A stretch of 64,000 bases of DNA from Niameybacter massiliensis (GCF_001282685.1 NZ_LN875035.1:786250-850249), one strand, 5' to 3'. Positions 1 through 10,396 are shown, numbered from the stretch's first letter. Made by a program: numbers and translations. Notes: a model not told the origin generated them from the letters alone.

Positions 1-2
1 GG

Positions 3-947
3 GGAATCTTACAACCAGGGTCAGGTGTAGACCTTGCACTTTTACAGGCTAATGAAGTTACTGTCTCTACAACTTCTACACAAGTTAACTTCATTGATAC
101 ATTATTAAATATGATTCCAACCAATATTTTCTCAGCCTTCACTGAAGGTAATATATTAGGTGTAATTTTCTTTGCTATTCTTCTTGGCCTTAGTATCACA
201 ATGGTTGGCGAAAAAGCAAAACCACTTCTTACACTTTTTGAAGCTGCTAATGAAGTCTTTTTGAAATTAGTACAAATCATTATGAAATTTGCACCTTATG
301 GGGTCTTTGCATTACTTGCAACAACATTTGCAAACTTTGGTCTTTCTGCACTTATGCCACTTATTAAATACGTCTTAACTGTATTGTTAGGGTTAGCATT
401 ACAACTTTTCGTGGTTTATATGGGTATGCTATTCTTCATAGGAAAATTACGTCCAAGTGTTTTCCTAAAAAAATTCATGCCAATCTTCAACATCTGTTTA
501 TCAACAGCTTCTTCCAGTGCTGCACTTCCTATGTCACTAGAGCACTCAGAAAAGTCTTTTGGTGTTTCAAGAAAGATAAGCGCCTTTACACTTCCATTAG
601 GTGCAACTATTAATATGGATGGTACAGCTATTATGCAAGGGATCTCCGTTATGTTTATTGCTCAAATCTATGGGATTCAACTAGGTTTTAGCGACTATAT
701 TATGGTTATCTTATCAGCTGTTCTTGCATCTATTGGTACTGCTGGTGTACCAGGTGTTGGTATGATTATGCTCACTATGGTTCTTGCATCTGTCAACCTA
801 CCAATCGAAGGCATTGCACTCATTATGGGTGTTGACCGTATTATCGATATGTTCCGTACAGCTATTAATGTAGCTGGTGACAATGTTTGTACACTTCTTA
901 TTGCTAAAGGCGAAAAAGAACTGGACGAAAATATTTACAACAACTAA
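3..947 (+). CDS. Dicarboxylate/amino acid:cation symporter (DAACS family), 5'-truncated
   Basis: The frame is open from the window edge, so the N-terminal part is missing; an internal ATG at 111 is not the true start because the upstream in-frame residues match the family (QPG...MIPTN). About 314 residues are visible. Family hallmarks are a serine-rich reentrant loop (STASSSAALP), the NMDGT sodium/substrate motif, a second loop with GTAGVPG, and the helix with DRIIDMFRTAINVAGD. These point to a Na+ or H+ coupled carrier for glutamate, aspartate or C4-dicarboxylates in the cytoplasmic membrane. Substrate cannot be told from sequence alone. A strong terminator follows at 979-1027, so it ends its own transcript. 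Confidence 0.93.
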   Translation, partial: GILQPGSGVDLALLQANEVTVSTTSTQVNFIDTLLNMIPTNIFSAFTEGNILGVIFFAILLGLSITMVGEKAKPLLTLFEAANEVFLKLVQIIMKFAPYGVFALLATTFANFGLSALMPLIKYVLTVLLGLALQLFVVYMGMLFFIGKLRPSVFLKKFMPIFNICLSTASSSAALPMSLEHSEKSFGVSRKISAFTLPLGATINMDGTAIMQGISVMFIAQIYGIQLGFSDYIMVILSAVLASIGTAGVPGVGMIMLTMVLASVNLPIEGIALIMGVDRIIDMFRTAINVAGDNVCTLLIAKGEKELDENIYNN

Positions 948-978
948 TAGCTTAAAGCTATATATGCTCTAAAATATC

Positions 979-1027
979 AAATCCCCTCTACAACTCATTA
1001 CTTGATATGAGTTGTAGAGGGGATTTT
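979..1027 (+). terminator. Rho-independent terminator after the symporter
   Basis: A perfect 20-bp inverted repeat (979-998 with 1007-1026, 8-base loop) is followed by T-rich sequence. It lies 32 bases after the symporter stop. The rest of the 310-base gap up to the cupin gene is AT-rich and shows nothing else I can support. Confidence 0.85.
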
Positions 1028-1257
1028 GAATTTCTTCTTCATCTATGCCTATCCCGTTATCTTTAATACATAGTCTTATTTTTTGCTAATATCTATAAGC
1101 TTTAATATCTATTTTAACTACTTCTTTGTCATTATAATTAAAATTTTTTCATTTTCTTATTTTCTACTTTTAAGCTATTTCTTTATAAAGGTAATAGCAC
1201 TCATCACCTGTCACTTGAATATAGTAAATAATACCAACTTATGAAAGGAGTTCACCA

Positions 1258-1774
<517 letters not shown>

Positions 1775-1779
1775 AAGAA

Positions 1780-1816
1780 CGATAGACTCTCAATTTCTAA
1801 GAGTTCTATCGCTCTT
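1780..1816. terminator. Bidirectional terminator between cupin and O-acetyltransferase
   Basis: The inverted repeat pairs 1780-1790 with 1800-1811, with one bulged base and a 9-base loop. CTCTTTTT follows on the plus strand, and T-rich sequence from the AAAT repeat follows on the minus strand. It sits between convergent genes and can serve both. Confidence 0.75.
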
Positions 1817-1851
1817 TTTGTATCCTCACACGACCTATTTATTTATGCAAA

Positions 1852-2454
1852 TTATTTAATATCTATCTTCATATTTTTGTAGTAGTATTCTTTATCGTGC
1901 TCATTAATTTCTCTAAGTACACGACAGGGATTTCCTACTGCAACTACATTGGCTGGAATATCTTTTGTAACAACACTTCCTGCACCAATTACTGTATTGT
2001 CTCCAATAGTTACTCCAGGTAAAACAACAGCCCCTGCACCTATCCAAACATTATTTCCGATTCTAACAGGAATATTAAATTGAGCTACCTTCATTCTTAG
2101 CTCAGGATCAACAGGATGTCCTGCAGTTGCAATGGTCACATTAGGCCCGATCATTACATAATCCCCAATATAAATATCTGTATCATCTACTAAAGTTAAA
2201 TTAAAATTTGCATAAACATTATCGCCTAGATGGGTATATCGTCCCCAGTTGGTATGAAGAGGTGGTTCAATGTAGCAGTTCTCACCTACCTCAGCTAAAA
2301 GTTCCTTTAATAAGCCCGTACGCTTCTCCCCTTCTGAAGGACGTGTATGGTTAAAATCATAAAGTTTTTCTAAACATTGTGTTTGTTCTGCTGCTAAGCT
2401 TTCATCATCACAAAAATATACTTTTTGACTTTGCATTCTTTCTTTAGTGGTCAT
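1852..2454 (-). CDS. maa: Maltose/galactoside O-acetyltransferase family enzyme
   Basis: 200 residues, the usual length for LacA/Maa/NodL acetyltransferases. Residues 1-55 are the helical Mac-type N-terminal domain. Hexapeptide repeats of a left-handed beta-helix run from about 60 to 185 (IGDYVMIGPNVTI, IGNNVWIGAGAVV, IGDNTVIGAGSVV). His113 in TAGHPVD is at the position of the catalytic His of LacA. It would move acetyl from acetyl-CoA to a 6-hydroxyl of a sugar in the cytoplasm, probably as detoxification of non-metabolised sugars. A GGAG site precedes ATG. The neighbouring glycosidase genes fit a sugar context. Confidence 0.88.
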   Translation of the reverse strand: MTTKERMQSQKVYFCDDESLAAEQTQCLEKLYDFNHTRPSEGEKRTGLLKELLAEVGENCYIEPPLHTNWGRYTHLGDNVYANFNLTLVDDTDIYIGDYVMIGPNVTIATAGHPVDPELRMKVAQFNIPVRIGNNVWIGAGAVVLPGVTIGDNTVIGAGSVVTKDIPANVVAVGNPCRVLREINEHDKEYYYKNMKIDIK

Positions 2455-2598
2455 AACTTTCTCCTTCTAAATAGTCAGTATAAGTAATTTATTTTTAAAT
2501 TATATACAAAAATTTTACTCTAATTTTAGAATATCACACTCATTCTCTCTAAACAATAAGCCCACCTCATTGTTTATGAATGAGATAGGCATTTAAAT

Positions 2599-3759
2599 TT
2601 AATCTATAGATGCTGTTACTTTATAAATAGCAGTTCCATGTGCTGGGATACTTATTGTCAATGTATCCTCTGCTTCTATATCGCAATGTTCCCAAAGATC
2701 TCTTATCTTCATAGAACCTTCTAGTCCTAATTCCCTCCAACGTACTGTCACTTCTCCTTCTGTTTCACCTCGGTTTAATAAAGCAATGGCTTTTTTGTTT
2801 GAGTGCTCACCTTCTAAGTCTTTTACCCAAATCTCTACATGACCTTGTACGCCTTCAACTCTTGCTTGTAAACATGCTGGGTCTTGATTAATGGCAATAA
2901 GCTCTGTATTTTTTATGATAGAGAGTGTTTCGTCTGATATGGTTGTTAAATCATTTCCAAGCATAAGGGTTGTAGACATCATACACCACATTGCAAAATG
3001 CGTCTTATCTTCTTCATAGCTTAACCCTCTACCTACTTGTAGCATATCTAGGTCATTAATATGCCCAGGTCCGTGGTACTTAGCAAGTGGTTTAACATCA
3101 TCAATTTGTCTTAAGACGCTGGCGAAGTCTAATCCAATATCCCCTGATACTCTCCAAGAATCTGCCACATCAACTACCCATTCTCCTGGGAACTCCCATC
3201 TACATACATTATAAATAATGTTTCTTTGCTCTTCTTCTCTAATTTTCTCGATAATATTTCCAATTTCAGTGTAGCGTGTCTTTTCATCAAGCTTCATTCT
3301 TTGTCCACCACACCAGTCAACTTTTATAAAGTCATATCCCCAATCAATGAGGTACATTCTAAGATCTTGTTCATCATAACCATATAAGCCAACGCCTACC
3401 CCATCACTATTACCATCTGGATTATCCCAAACATGGGCACATGTATTGTCTCCACCATCAGAGTAAATCCCTGCCTTTAATCCTTTAGCATGCGCATAGT
3501 CTGCAATCACTTTCATACCATTTGGAAAACGTACAGGATGTGATTTAATCATTCCCTTTTCATCACGTCCTCCAAAGAAGCCATCATCGATATTAAAATA
3601 GGTATAACCTACATCTGCAAGTCCTGTCTCAACTAATGCATCAATTTGTCTTTTAAACAAATCTTCACAAATATCTACATGGTAATGATTCCATGAAGAC
3701 CATCCCATAAGCGGTGTTAAGCGTTTAGTATATTTTTTTTCTTTTTTTAAGTCACACAT
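2599..3759 (-). CDS. GH27 alpha-galactosidase-type glycosidase (cytoplasmic)
   Basis: 386 residues without a signal peptide, so probably acting on imported oligosaccharides. The N-terminal (beta/alpha)8 barrel starts with PLMGWSSWNHY, typical of GH27. The predicted nucleophile is Asp148 in FIKVDWCGG and the acid/base is Asp207 in SWRVSGDIG. The C-terminal 85 residues form the usual beta-sandwich. GH27 retaining enzymes hydrolyse alpha-galactosides, but some members act on alpha-N-acetylgalactosaminides or beta-L-arabinopyranosides. The nearby GH51 arabinofuranosidase makes the last activity worth considering. It is divergent from an AraC regulator at 3877, and a 21-bp-spaced direct repeat lies between them. 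Confidence 0.92.
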   Translation of the reverse strand: MCDLKKEKKYTKRLTPLMGWSSWNHYHVDICEDLFKRQIDALVETGLADVGYTYFNIDDGFFGGRDEKGMIKSHPVRFPNGMKVIADYAHAKGLKAGIYSDGGDNTCAHVWDNPDGNSDGVGVGLYGYDEQDLRMYLIDWGYDFIKVDWCGGQRMKLDEKTRYTEIGNIIEKIREEEQRNIIYNVCRWEFPGEWVVDVADSWRVSGDIGLDFASVLRQIDDVKPLAKYHGPGHINDLDMLQVGRGLSYEEDKTHFAMWCMMSTTLMLGNDLTTISDETLSIIKNTELIAINQDPACLQARVEGVQGHVEIWVKDLEGEHSNKKAIALLNRGETEGEVTVRWRELGLEGSMKIRDLWEHCDIEAEDTLTISIPAHGTAIYKVTASID

Positions 3760-3796
3760 AATCGTTTCCTTTCGTTGCGTTTTTATTTATAATTAA

Positions 3797-3858
3797 ATTA
3801 TAAAACTTAAAAATCACAATTTATATACATTATTAGCTACAAAATTTATAATATTAGC
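3797..3858 (-). promoter_or_regulatory. Candidate AraC-type operator and activator-dependent promoter of the GH27 gene
   Basis: The heptamer TATTAGC occurs at 3831-3837 and again at 3852-3858, exactly 21 bases apart, the two-helical-turn spacing typical of AraC half-sites. On the minus strand a perfect TATAAT (3797-3802) lies downstream, but 17 bases upstream of it there is no recognisable -35 box; the proximal half-site lies next to that position. This layout fits class II activation by the divergently encoded AraC protein. It is inferred from pattern only. Confidence 0.45.
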
Positions 3859-3876
3859 CAAAAAAGAGGTTCTTTT

Positions 3877-4680
3877 ATGCATGCCTTTATTAATGATTTT
3901 TCCATTACTCAAATTCAATATTTTAATCACTACTTTTTTGATCACACTCATATTTTTCATGGTCATAGACATGACTGTTGGGAAATTAATGTGGTTTTAG
4001 AAGGTGAACTTGAAGTGACTTATGATGATACCATCTTCACCCTTCACCAAAATCAGGTCTTTATAGGTGAACCTAATGTATTTCATCGTAACCGTGTGAC
4101 CAAAGACCCTACCGTAGAACTTATTGTCATTCACTTTAGTAGTGCAGATCTCCCTTTTTGGGGTACCCCGCAAATCTTTTATTTAAGTGATGAAAATTTA
4201 ACACTTTTCCACTTATTAATTTCAGACTTTAAGCAATTTAAGGCGGTTCATAATATTTCTAGTGATACCGTTGATATAGCACCTTTTTCATTTAAAAAGT
4301 TACTTGAAGTTTTTACTTCTCGTATCATTAAAGAGCAGATTACACTACCTCATTCTACTCAAAAAGAAACGCTTATCTATAACAAAGCTGTTACTTATAT
4401 GAAAAATAATCTACATAAGAACTGCTCCATTACAGAAATAGCTACTGCATGCTGTGTATGTAATACCACCTTAAAAAATATTTTTAAGAAGTATACAGAT
4501 CAAGGCGTGAATACCTTTTTTATTAATATGAAGCTAGAGTCTAGCAAACAGTATTTACAACAAAATTATTCTATCGCGCAGATTAGTGAGCAACTTGGCT
4601 TTTCCTCTCAAGCTTATTTTTCACAGACTTTCAAAAAGTTCTATGGCTATTCACCTCTTCAATATAAGCAGCAACACTAA
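3877..4680 (+). CDS. AraC-family regulator paired with the GH27 gene
   Basis: 267 residues. The N-terminal part (about 20-100) has a His-rich cupin-like sugar-sensing fold (HTHIFHGHRHDCWEINVV). The C-terminal 85 residues hold the double helix-turn-helix AraC DNA-binding domain, ending with the conserved ISEQLGFSSQAYFSQTFKKFYGYSP motif region. An AGAGGT site precedes ATG. It is divergent from the alpha-galactosidase gene with a 117-base intergenic region, so control of that gene is the simplest reading. The inducer is unknown, with an alpha-galactoside or arabinose-containing sugar most likely. Confidence 0.88.
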   Translation: MHAFINDFSITQIQYFNHYFFDHTHIFHGHRHDCWEINVVLEGELEVTYDDTIFTLHQNQVFIGEPNVFHRNRVTKDPTVELIVIHFSSADLPFWGTPQIFYLSDENLTLFHLLISDFKQFKAVHNISSDTVDIAPFSFKKLLEVFTSRIIKEQITLPHSTQKETLIYNKAVTYMKNNLHKNCSITEIATACCVCNTTLKNIFKKYTDQGVNTFFINMKLESSKQYLQQNYSIAQISEQLGFSSQAYFSQTFKKFYGYSPLQYKQQH

Positions 4681-4717
4681 AGGGGCCCGTTGCCTTCATG
4701 CAACAGTCCCCTCCTTT
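4681..4717 (+). terminator. Terminator after the first AraC gene
   Basis: An imperfect inverted repeat (4681-4693 with 4700-4712, two internal mismatches) with a 6-base loop is followed by CCTTTTTA. It begins directly after the AraC stop codon and lies between convergent genes; the T-tract supports plus-strand use. Confidence 0.7.
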
Positions 4718-4731
4718 TTAACATCTATTTT

Positions 4732-6246
<1,515 letters not shown>

Positions 6247-6300
6247 CTATTCATCAACTACTATACCTTCAATCTATCACGCTCTGCCTGACAAACAAAT

Positions 6301-6333
6301 ATTTTTTCTTCCACACTATTTGATTTTTCTTCC
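6301..6333 (-). promoter_or_regulatory. Candidate AraC-type operator upstream of the GH51 gene
   Basis: The decamer TTTTTCTTCC is repeated with a 21-base offset (ending at 6312 and 6333; GGAAGAAAAA on the minus strand). It lies between the divergent arabinofuranosidase and AraC genes, upstream of the arabinofuranosidase promoter region. The half-site differs from that at 3831-3858, as expected if each AraC protein serves its own neighbour. Confidence 0.42.
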
Positions 6334-6391
6334 GATATTTATATAATGAATAATAAGAGCTATTTCATTTTATAAAAGAGGAGATGACTTT

Positions 6392-7174
6392 TTGTTCGAT
6401 CTAACTGTTACTGGCTATCATACTAAAAATTTAGATTGTGATACGATTTACCGTCCAAAGGGTAATGGGGAATTTCTATTCCTTCTCATCTTATCCCCTA
6501 TGCATTTTTACTTTGAGCATCAAAACTGTCTAGCAAGTCCTGGTGCATGTATTCTCTATGCTCCAGATTATACCCAACACTATACTGCAGAAAAAGAATT
6601 TTTTAATAGCTTTATCCATTTTAAGTATCATCCTGACTTTTTATCTGAATACGCTATCCCTACTAACCAAATCTTTTATCCTGAAGAAATTGAAGAAATT
6701 AACTGGTTCTTGAAGAAAATTCATTATGAATTTTGTATGCAGTCCTTACATAGTCACCGTATGTGTGAATCTTATTGCCACCAACTTTTTATAACCCTTA
6801 CAAGAAGCCTCTATAAGCAACACCATCCACTTACCCAAAACACAGACCTACTTGCCCTTTTTGATCAACTTAGACTCCACCTTATTTCTTCTTGTGAAGA
6901 AGATTGGAGTATACAACGCATGTGTGAATTTGTTAACTTAGAAAAAAGTCAACTTTATACCTATTATCATGCCTTATTTAAAACAACGCCTAAATCAGAC
7001 CTTATTCATGCAAGAATAGATCGTGCTAAGTATCTTCTTACTAATGAAGCTATGCAAATTAAACAAGTCTCACAAGCTTCTGGCTTTAATAATATTTATC
7101 ATTTTTCTAGGTACTTTAAACAAATATGTGGTTGTGCCCCCAGTGACTATACTAAAAATAAAAAAGTGCCATAA
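6392..7174 (+). CDS. AraC-family regulator paired with the GH51 gene
   Basis: 260 residues. The start is TTG at 6392, chosen because AGAGGAG lies 8 bases upstream and no in-frame ATG fits; the nearby ATG at 6384 is out of frame and stops after six codons. The N-terminal region resembles an AraC cupin arm (HFYFEHQ, FIHFKYHPDF) and residues about 170-256 form the two helix-turn-helix units (YLLTNEAMQIKQVSQASGF, FSRYFKQICGCAPSDY). It is divergent from the arabinofuranosidase gene and probably activates it in response to an arabinose-containing sugar. The stop codon lies inside the terminator stem. Confidence 0.85.
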   Translation: MFDLTVTGYHTKNLDCDTIYRPKGNGEFLFLLILSPMHFYFEHQNCLASPGACILYAPDYTQHYTAEKEFFNSFIHFKYHPDFLSEYAIPTNQIFYPEEIEEINWFLKKIHYEFCMQSLHSHRMCESYCHQLFITLTRSLYKQHHPLTQNTDLLALFDQLRLHLISSCEEDWSIQRMCEFVNLEKSQLYTYYHALFKTTPKSDLIHARIDRAKYLLTNEAMQIKQVSQASGFNNIYHFSRYFKQICGCAPSDYTKNKKVP

Positions 7175-7196
7175 ACCTAAGTCTATGGCACTTTTT
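7161..7196. terminator. Bidirectional terminator between convergent genes
   Basis: A perfect 13-bp stem (7161-7173 with 7184-7196, 10-base loop) has an A-run on the left arm and a T-run on the right, so it works in both directions. It overlaps the AraC stop codon and abuts the stop of the minus-strand gene at 7195. Confidence 0.85.
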
Positions 7197-8262
7197 ATTT
7201 ATAGATTTTTCTCACTTCATCTTGATCCATTTCTAGAACAATAGGACCTATAAGCATCATACTTTCCTCCTTGCCTAGGGGTGTTACACAAATAAAATTT
7301 TTACAGTACACTTGATTGCCTAATTTGAACATATTCATAGGATCATAGCCGCTTATAGCATATCTACCTTCAATGGCCTCTCTTGCTTTTTCCTTAAAGA
7401 AAGCCTCTATCTGATGGCTCTTTGCTAAGCGATTTTCTTTGACTGCTTCTTGAATCAGTATTTCATCATAGCCTACGGATACCCTTTCTTCAGACTGTAC
7501 CTTGTCACCTATTATTTGAAATACAGGTCTTCCTTCATCTTTTAGTACATGCCAAAAAGAAAGATTACATGCCTTGGCAATGGTCAAAATCACTGGCCCG
7601 CAAAAGTAACTTATACACCTTATATCCTGTTGTAAGGCATTATACGTTTCAAGCTTTTTGCAATAGTCCTCTAATCGCTCTTCATATTGATCTTTATCCA
7701 GTTGCTTTAATGCCAGGAGACCAACATATTCTGCTATGCCTTCAACTGTTTCCAGTCTATATTCATAGGTTATTATATCTCCTAGTATACGCTCACGTTC
7801 TTTACGTATACTGTAGAACTGACTGAGGAGTTCTTGCTTTACTTGCTTACTTTCTTCTCGACATGCTCTCGCTAAAATTTGATTTTCTACATATTTTAAG
7901 CCATAATTTCGCTCATCATCTGGGTAATTCAGCCCTACTAAATCCATAGGAAATCTTTTTTCTTTGTTCTCCTGTTGAAAGGCATGAAACATTTCATGTA
8001 CAATCCCCATGACAAGTTGATCCCTATTGGCAACATTCTCTTCTACGCCATCCATTTCTATATTCCATATAGCAAGATAGCTGCCTTCATAGCTTATAGC
8101 TGTACATCCCATAAAGCGTGTATCCCATGGAATCACCTTATCCTCTAAATAGACTTCTGTAGAAGTATAAAGTGCAAAGGGATAAGGCTTAAATCCCTCC
8201 CATAATATAGAAAAATCAATAGTTTCTAATCGTCTCATAACTTCTTTATATAGCGTTCTCAT
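7195..8262 (-). CDS. Putative gluzincin-type zinc metallopeptidase, function unknown
   Basis: 355 residues with the start set at the ATG ending at 8262, because AAGGAAGGGG lies just before it; an ATG 27 bases further upstream lacks a ribosome site. Residues 89-93 read HEMFH inside GIVHEMFHAFQ, an HExxH zinc motif on a predicted helix. About 80 residues later ETVEGIAEYVG offers Glu171 or Glu174 as third ligand, as in gluzincins. There is no signal peptide or membrane helix, so it is probably cytoplasmic. I do not recognise a named family or substrate. It shares no operon with the glycosidases; its promoter probably lies at 8263-8343. Confidence 0.6.
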   Translation of the reverse strand: MRTLYKEVMRRLETIDFSILWEGFKPYPFALYTSTEVYLEDKVIPWDTRFMGCTAISYEGSYLAIWNIEMDGVEENVANRDQLVMGIVHEMFHAFQQENKEKRFPMDLVGLNYPDDERNYGLKYVENQILARACREESKQVKQELLSQFYSIRKERERILGDIITYEYRLETVEGIAEYVGLLALKQLDKDQYEERLEDYCKKLETYNALQQDIRCISYFCGPVILTIAKACNLSFWHVLKDEGRPVFQIIGDKVQSEERVSVGYDEILIQEAVKENRLAKSHQIEAFFKEKAREAIEGRYAISGYDPMNMFKLGNQVYCKNFICVTPLGKEESMMLIGPIVLEMDQDEVRKIYK

Positions 8263-8343
8263 AGGTTCCCCTTCCTTTCCTACTTTCATTATATAGCCTG
8301 TTACTAGCTATACTCAATTTGAAAAGAAGCGAGTTTTTCATAC

Positions 8344-8790
8344 CTATTCTTCCATGATACATTGGTTCATAAGCTTAGAAACGACACGGGCTTCACCTTG
8401 AAAGATCACTCTTCCTATTTTGCTCTTTTTATGATAAGCAAAAGAAAATCTTATGTTTCTGCCTTTTAAAACATTTATTTTACAGATAAACTTGTCACAT
8501 AGCTCTTGTGCCTGACTTTCATTCTCACACCTATAATCATAAATCATACATGCACAGCCAGGATTGTTGCCTTCTACAAAATCATTGATTAAGGCTCTTT
8601 TTTTTATCTCTATACTTTCTTTAATATAAGGCTCCTCAAAAAAATGCTCTAGATCCGTTTCTGTAAATGACCATCCCGTTTGTCTTTTAGTTCCTTGCAA
8701 TAACCCCTTCTTAATATACGTACGAAGGGTTCTTGTTGAAAGCATGGTCATTAAAGCTAAATCATTAAGGGTATACATGAGTCTATGCAT
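8344..8790 (-). CDS. MerR-like helix-turn-helix protein
   Basis: About 148 residues from the ATG at 8788-8790. Residues from MYTLNDLALMTMLSTRTL onward form a MerR/excisionase-type winged helix (TLRTYIKKGLL), followed by about 90 residues with scattered cysteines (GCACMIYDYRCENE). The start is uncertain: AGGAGGG sits only two bases before this ATG and 14 bases before the next in-frame ATG (8776-8778). It overlaps the upstream LURP-one-like gene by a few bases, so translation is probably coupled. The C-terminal part may bind a ligand. The target is unknown and may be the same small operon. Confidence 0.65.
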   Translation of the reverse strand: MHRLMYTLNDLALMTMLSTRTLRTYIKKGLLQGTKRQTGWSFTETDLEHFFEEPYIKESIEIKKRALINDFVEGNNPGCACMIYDYRCENESQAQELCDKFICKINVLKGRNIRFSFAYHKKSKIGRVIFQGEARVVSKLMNQCIMEE

Positions 8791-9259
8791 TCCCTCCTGA
8801 GCATTTGGCTGCATCAATTGCAAGAACGATCATAAGACTCATAAGTGCATGTTCTTGCTTAGCCACCTCGATGGAATAGGTATCGGTAAAATTGAAAAAC
8901 TGTTTGGATACCCATGCGATGGCACTCCCATTGCCTTCAGTAATTTCATAATCCCATTCTAGGAAATTTCCTGCTACTTTCCACCCATTACATTCTAAAA
9001 CAAAAGAAGGTTTAAAAAAGGTAAACTCTTTTTTAATGTCCCCAACATGCACACCCCCTAGGTACATACGAAATCTTGGCATCCAAGTGAGTACTTCTTC
9101 CTTTAAGGTTGCTATATGTGCCCCACTTGCATCATAAACTTCTAGGCAATGGCCCCATGCCATTTTCCCTTTAACTGTATATAACGTTCTTCCATCTTCT
9201 CCATAAATATCATAACTATCTAACCATGAGAAAAAACGTTGTTTAAAAAGCATTTTCAT
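8783..9259 (-). CDS. LURP-one-related (YxjI/tubby-like fold) protein
   Basis: 158 residues. The pattern FKQRFFSWLDSYDIYGEDG, then VKGKMAWGHCLEVYDASG, then AGNFLEWDYEI and SKQFFNFTDTYSIEV matches the LURP-one-related/YxjI family, a 12-stranded barrel resembling tubby and phospholipid scramblase. No catalytic residues are known for the family and its bacterial role is unclear; membrane-lipid or stress binding has been suggested. A GGGGAG site precedes ATG. It is the first gene of a two-gene unit with the MerR-like gene that overlaps its end. Confidence 0.8.
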   Translation of the reverse strand: MKMLFKQRFFSWLDSYDIYGEDGRTLYTVKGKMAWGHCLEVYDASGAHIATLKEEVLTWMPRFRMYLGGVHVGDIKKEFTFFKPSFVLECNGWKVAGNFLEWDYEITEGNGSAIAWVSKQFFNFTDTYSIEVAKQEHALMSLMIVLAIDAAKCSGGNA

Positions 9260-9312
9260 AGTCTATCTCCCCTTTTAATAATATAAATTATAAGTTCTAC
9301 TCTGAGTCTTTA

Positions 9313-9507
9313 TTACCCTTTAAAGAAAAAGTCCTGTGGGTCTTCTATATTAAAGATTTGTGTGAGTAACATCATTTCTGGGTAAGTCCAATCTGTTGTT
9401 CCTTTAAATTTTCTAGTGAGTGTCTGTTTACTTACACCTAGTCTTATTGCTAATTCCTCAAATGTAACATAGTATTCTTTCATCAGTTCATTCATTTTAT
9501 CGTGCAT
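9313..9507 (-). CDS. Small Cro/XRE-type helix-turn-helix protein
   Basis: 64 residues, one Cro/C1-like helix-turn-helix: VTFEELAIRLGVSKQTLTRKF with recognition helix around SKQTLTRKF. AAGGAG lies 8 bases before the chosen ATG. No partner domain is present, so it resembles phage-like or autoregulatory small repressors. It stands alone, 53 bases before the LURP-one gene, and could regulate that cluster. There are no other phage genes nearby. Confidence 0.75.
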   Translation of the reverse strand: MHDKMNELMKEYYVTFEELAIRLGVSKQTLTRKFKGTTDWTYPEMMLLTQIFNIEDPQDFFFKG

Positions 9508-9590
9508 TCATTTTGCTCCTTATTTCTAGCCTATAAACTATTCATTTTCTATCCCTAGCATATCATTCTTTTTATAAGTCTACAACACCA

Positions 9591-9640
9591 TAGAAAGAGA
9601 GCACCTTATTCCTTCTAAGAAAAGTGGTACTCTCTTTCTA
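9591..9640 (-). terminator. Terminator of the nickel transport operon
   Basis: A 15-bp stem (9591-9605 with 9626-9640, one C-A mismatch) follows the cbiO stop by 10 bases. The loop is 20 bases and the minus-strand tail is only weakly T-rich, so efficiency is uncertain. Confidence 0.55.
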
Positions 9641-9649
9641 TTATGTCTT

Positions 9650-10396
9650 CTATGCTTTTAGTTTTATATTTTGCATACACAAAGGAAGTTCTAGTCCGTG
9701 TTGCTCCAGTAGCACCTGATCCATCAATACTTCCCTGGCTGCACCATCCTTTACTATTTTCCCATCTCCTAATAAAATAATACGCTCACACGTTTCTAAT
9801 AACATATCTAAATCATGAGAAGTAATTAACTTGGTTTGCTCAAACCCATTTAATAATTCAATTAGATGCCTACGATTTCTAGGGTCTAATGCGATGGTTG
9901 GTTCATCCATTAAAATGATTTGTGGCTTCATAGCTAATATGGTGGCTATGGCAACCAATTTCTTTTCTCCACCTGAAAGGGTATAAATAGGCTTATCTTT
10001 TAAATGCATCATGCCAACTGCATTCAATGCTTCTTCTACCTTAGCTTTTACTTGTTCCTGGCTATATCCATAGTTACGTGGTCCAAAGGCAAGTTCTTCA
10101 TACACATTGTTCATAAACAATTGGCTTTCTGAATCTTGAAAGATATAGCCAACCTTTTGTCTCATCTTCATTAAGTTGACCTTTTCCACTTTCATCCCTT
10201 CAATGATTATTTCTCCCTCTGTAGGTGTTTCAAGACCTACTAATAATCGAAGTAAGGTGGATTTACCAACTCCATTTGCGCCTACAATTCCTATTGACTC
10301 CCCTTTACGAGTAGAAAAACTAATACGTTTTAGTATCGGTTCACTTTGTTGATAATTAAAACTTACCTCTTTGAATGCCATTTGAAATGGGTTCAT
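9650..10396 (-). CDS. cbiO: ECF-type nickel/cobalt transporter ATPase
   Basis: 248 residues from the ATG at 10394-10396, which has GGAGG 11 bases upstream; an ATG 18 bases further upstream has no ribosome site. Walker A is GANGVGKST, the Q-loop has the ECF-type FQDSESQLF, the signature is LSGGEKK and Walker B is IILMDEP, followed by the switch His in SHDLD. It hydrolyses ATP to drive the CbiMNQ membrane complex. A two-base gap follows the cbiQ stop, so the genes are translationally coupled. Its pairing with hypA/hypB indicates Ni2+ rather than Co2+ as the probable ion. Confidence 0.92.
   Translation of the reverse strand: MNPFQMAFKEVSFNYQQSEPILKRISFSTRKGESIGIVGANGVGKSTLLRLLVGLETPTEGEIIIEGMKVEKVNLMKMRQKVGYIFQDSESQLFMNNVYEELAFGPRNYGYSQEQVKAKVEEALNAVGMMHLKDKPIYTLSGGEKKLVAIATILAMKPQIILMDEPTIALDPRNRRHLIELLNGFEQTKLITSHDLDMLLETCERIILLGDGKIVKDGAAREVLMDQVLLEQHGLELPLCMQNIKLKA

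Noticed and set aside
7023-7244. 73-residue frame overlapping the second AraC gene
   Set aside because: Same-strand, out-of-frame shadow that runs through the terminator.
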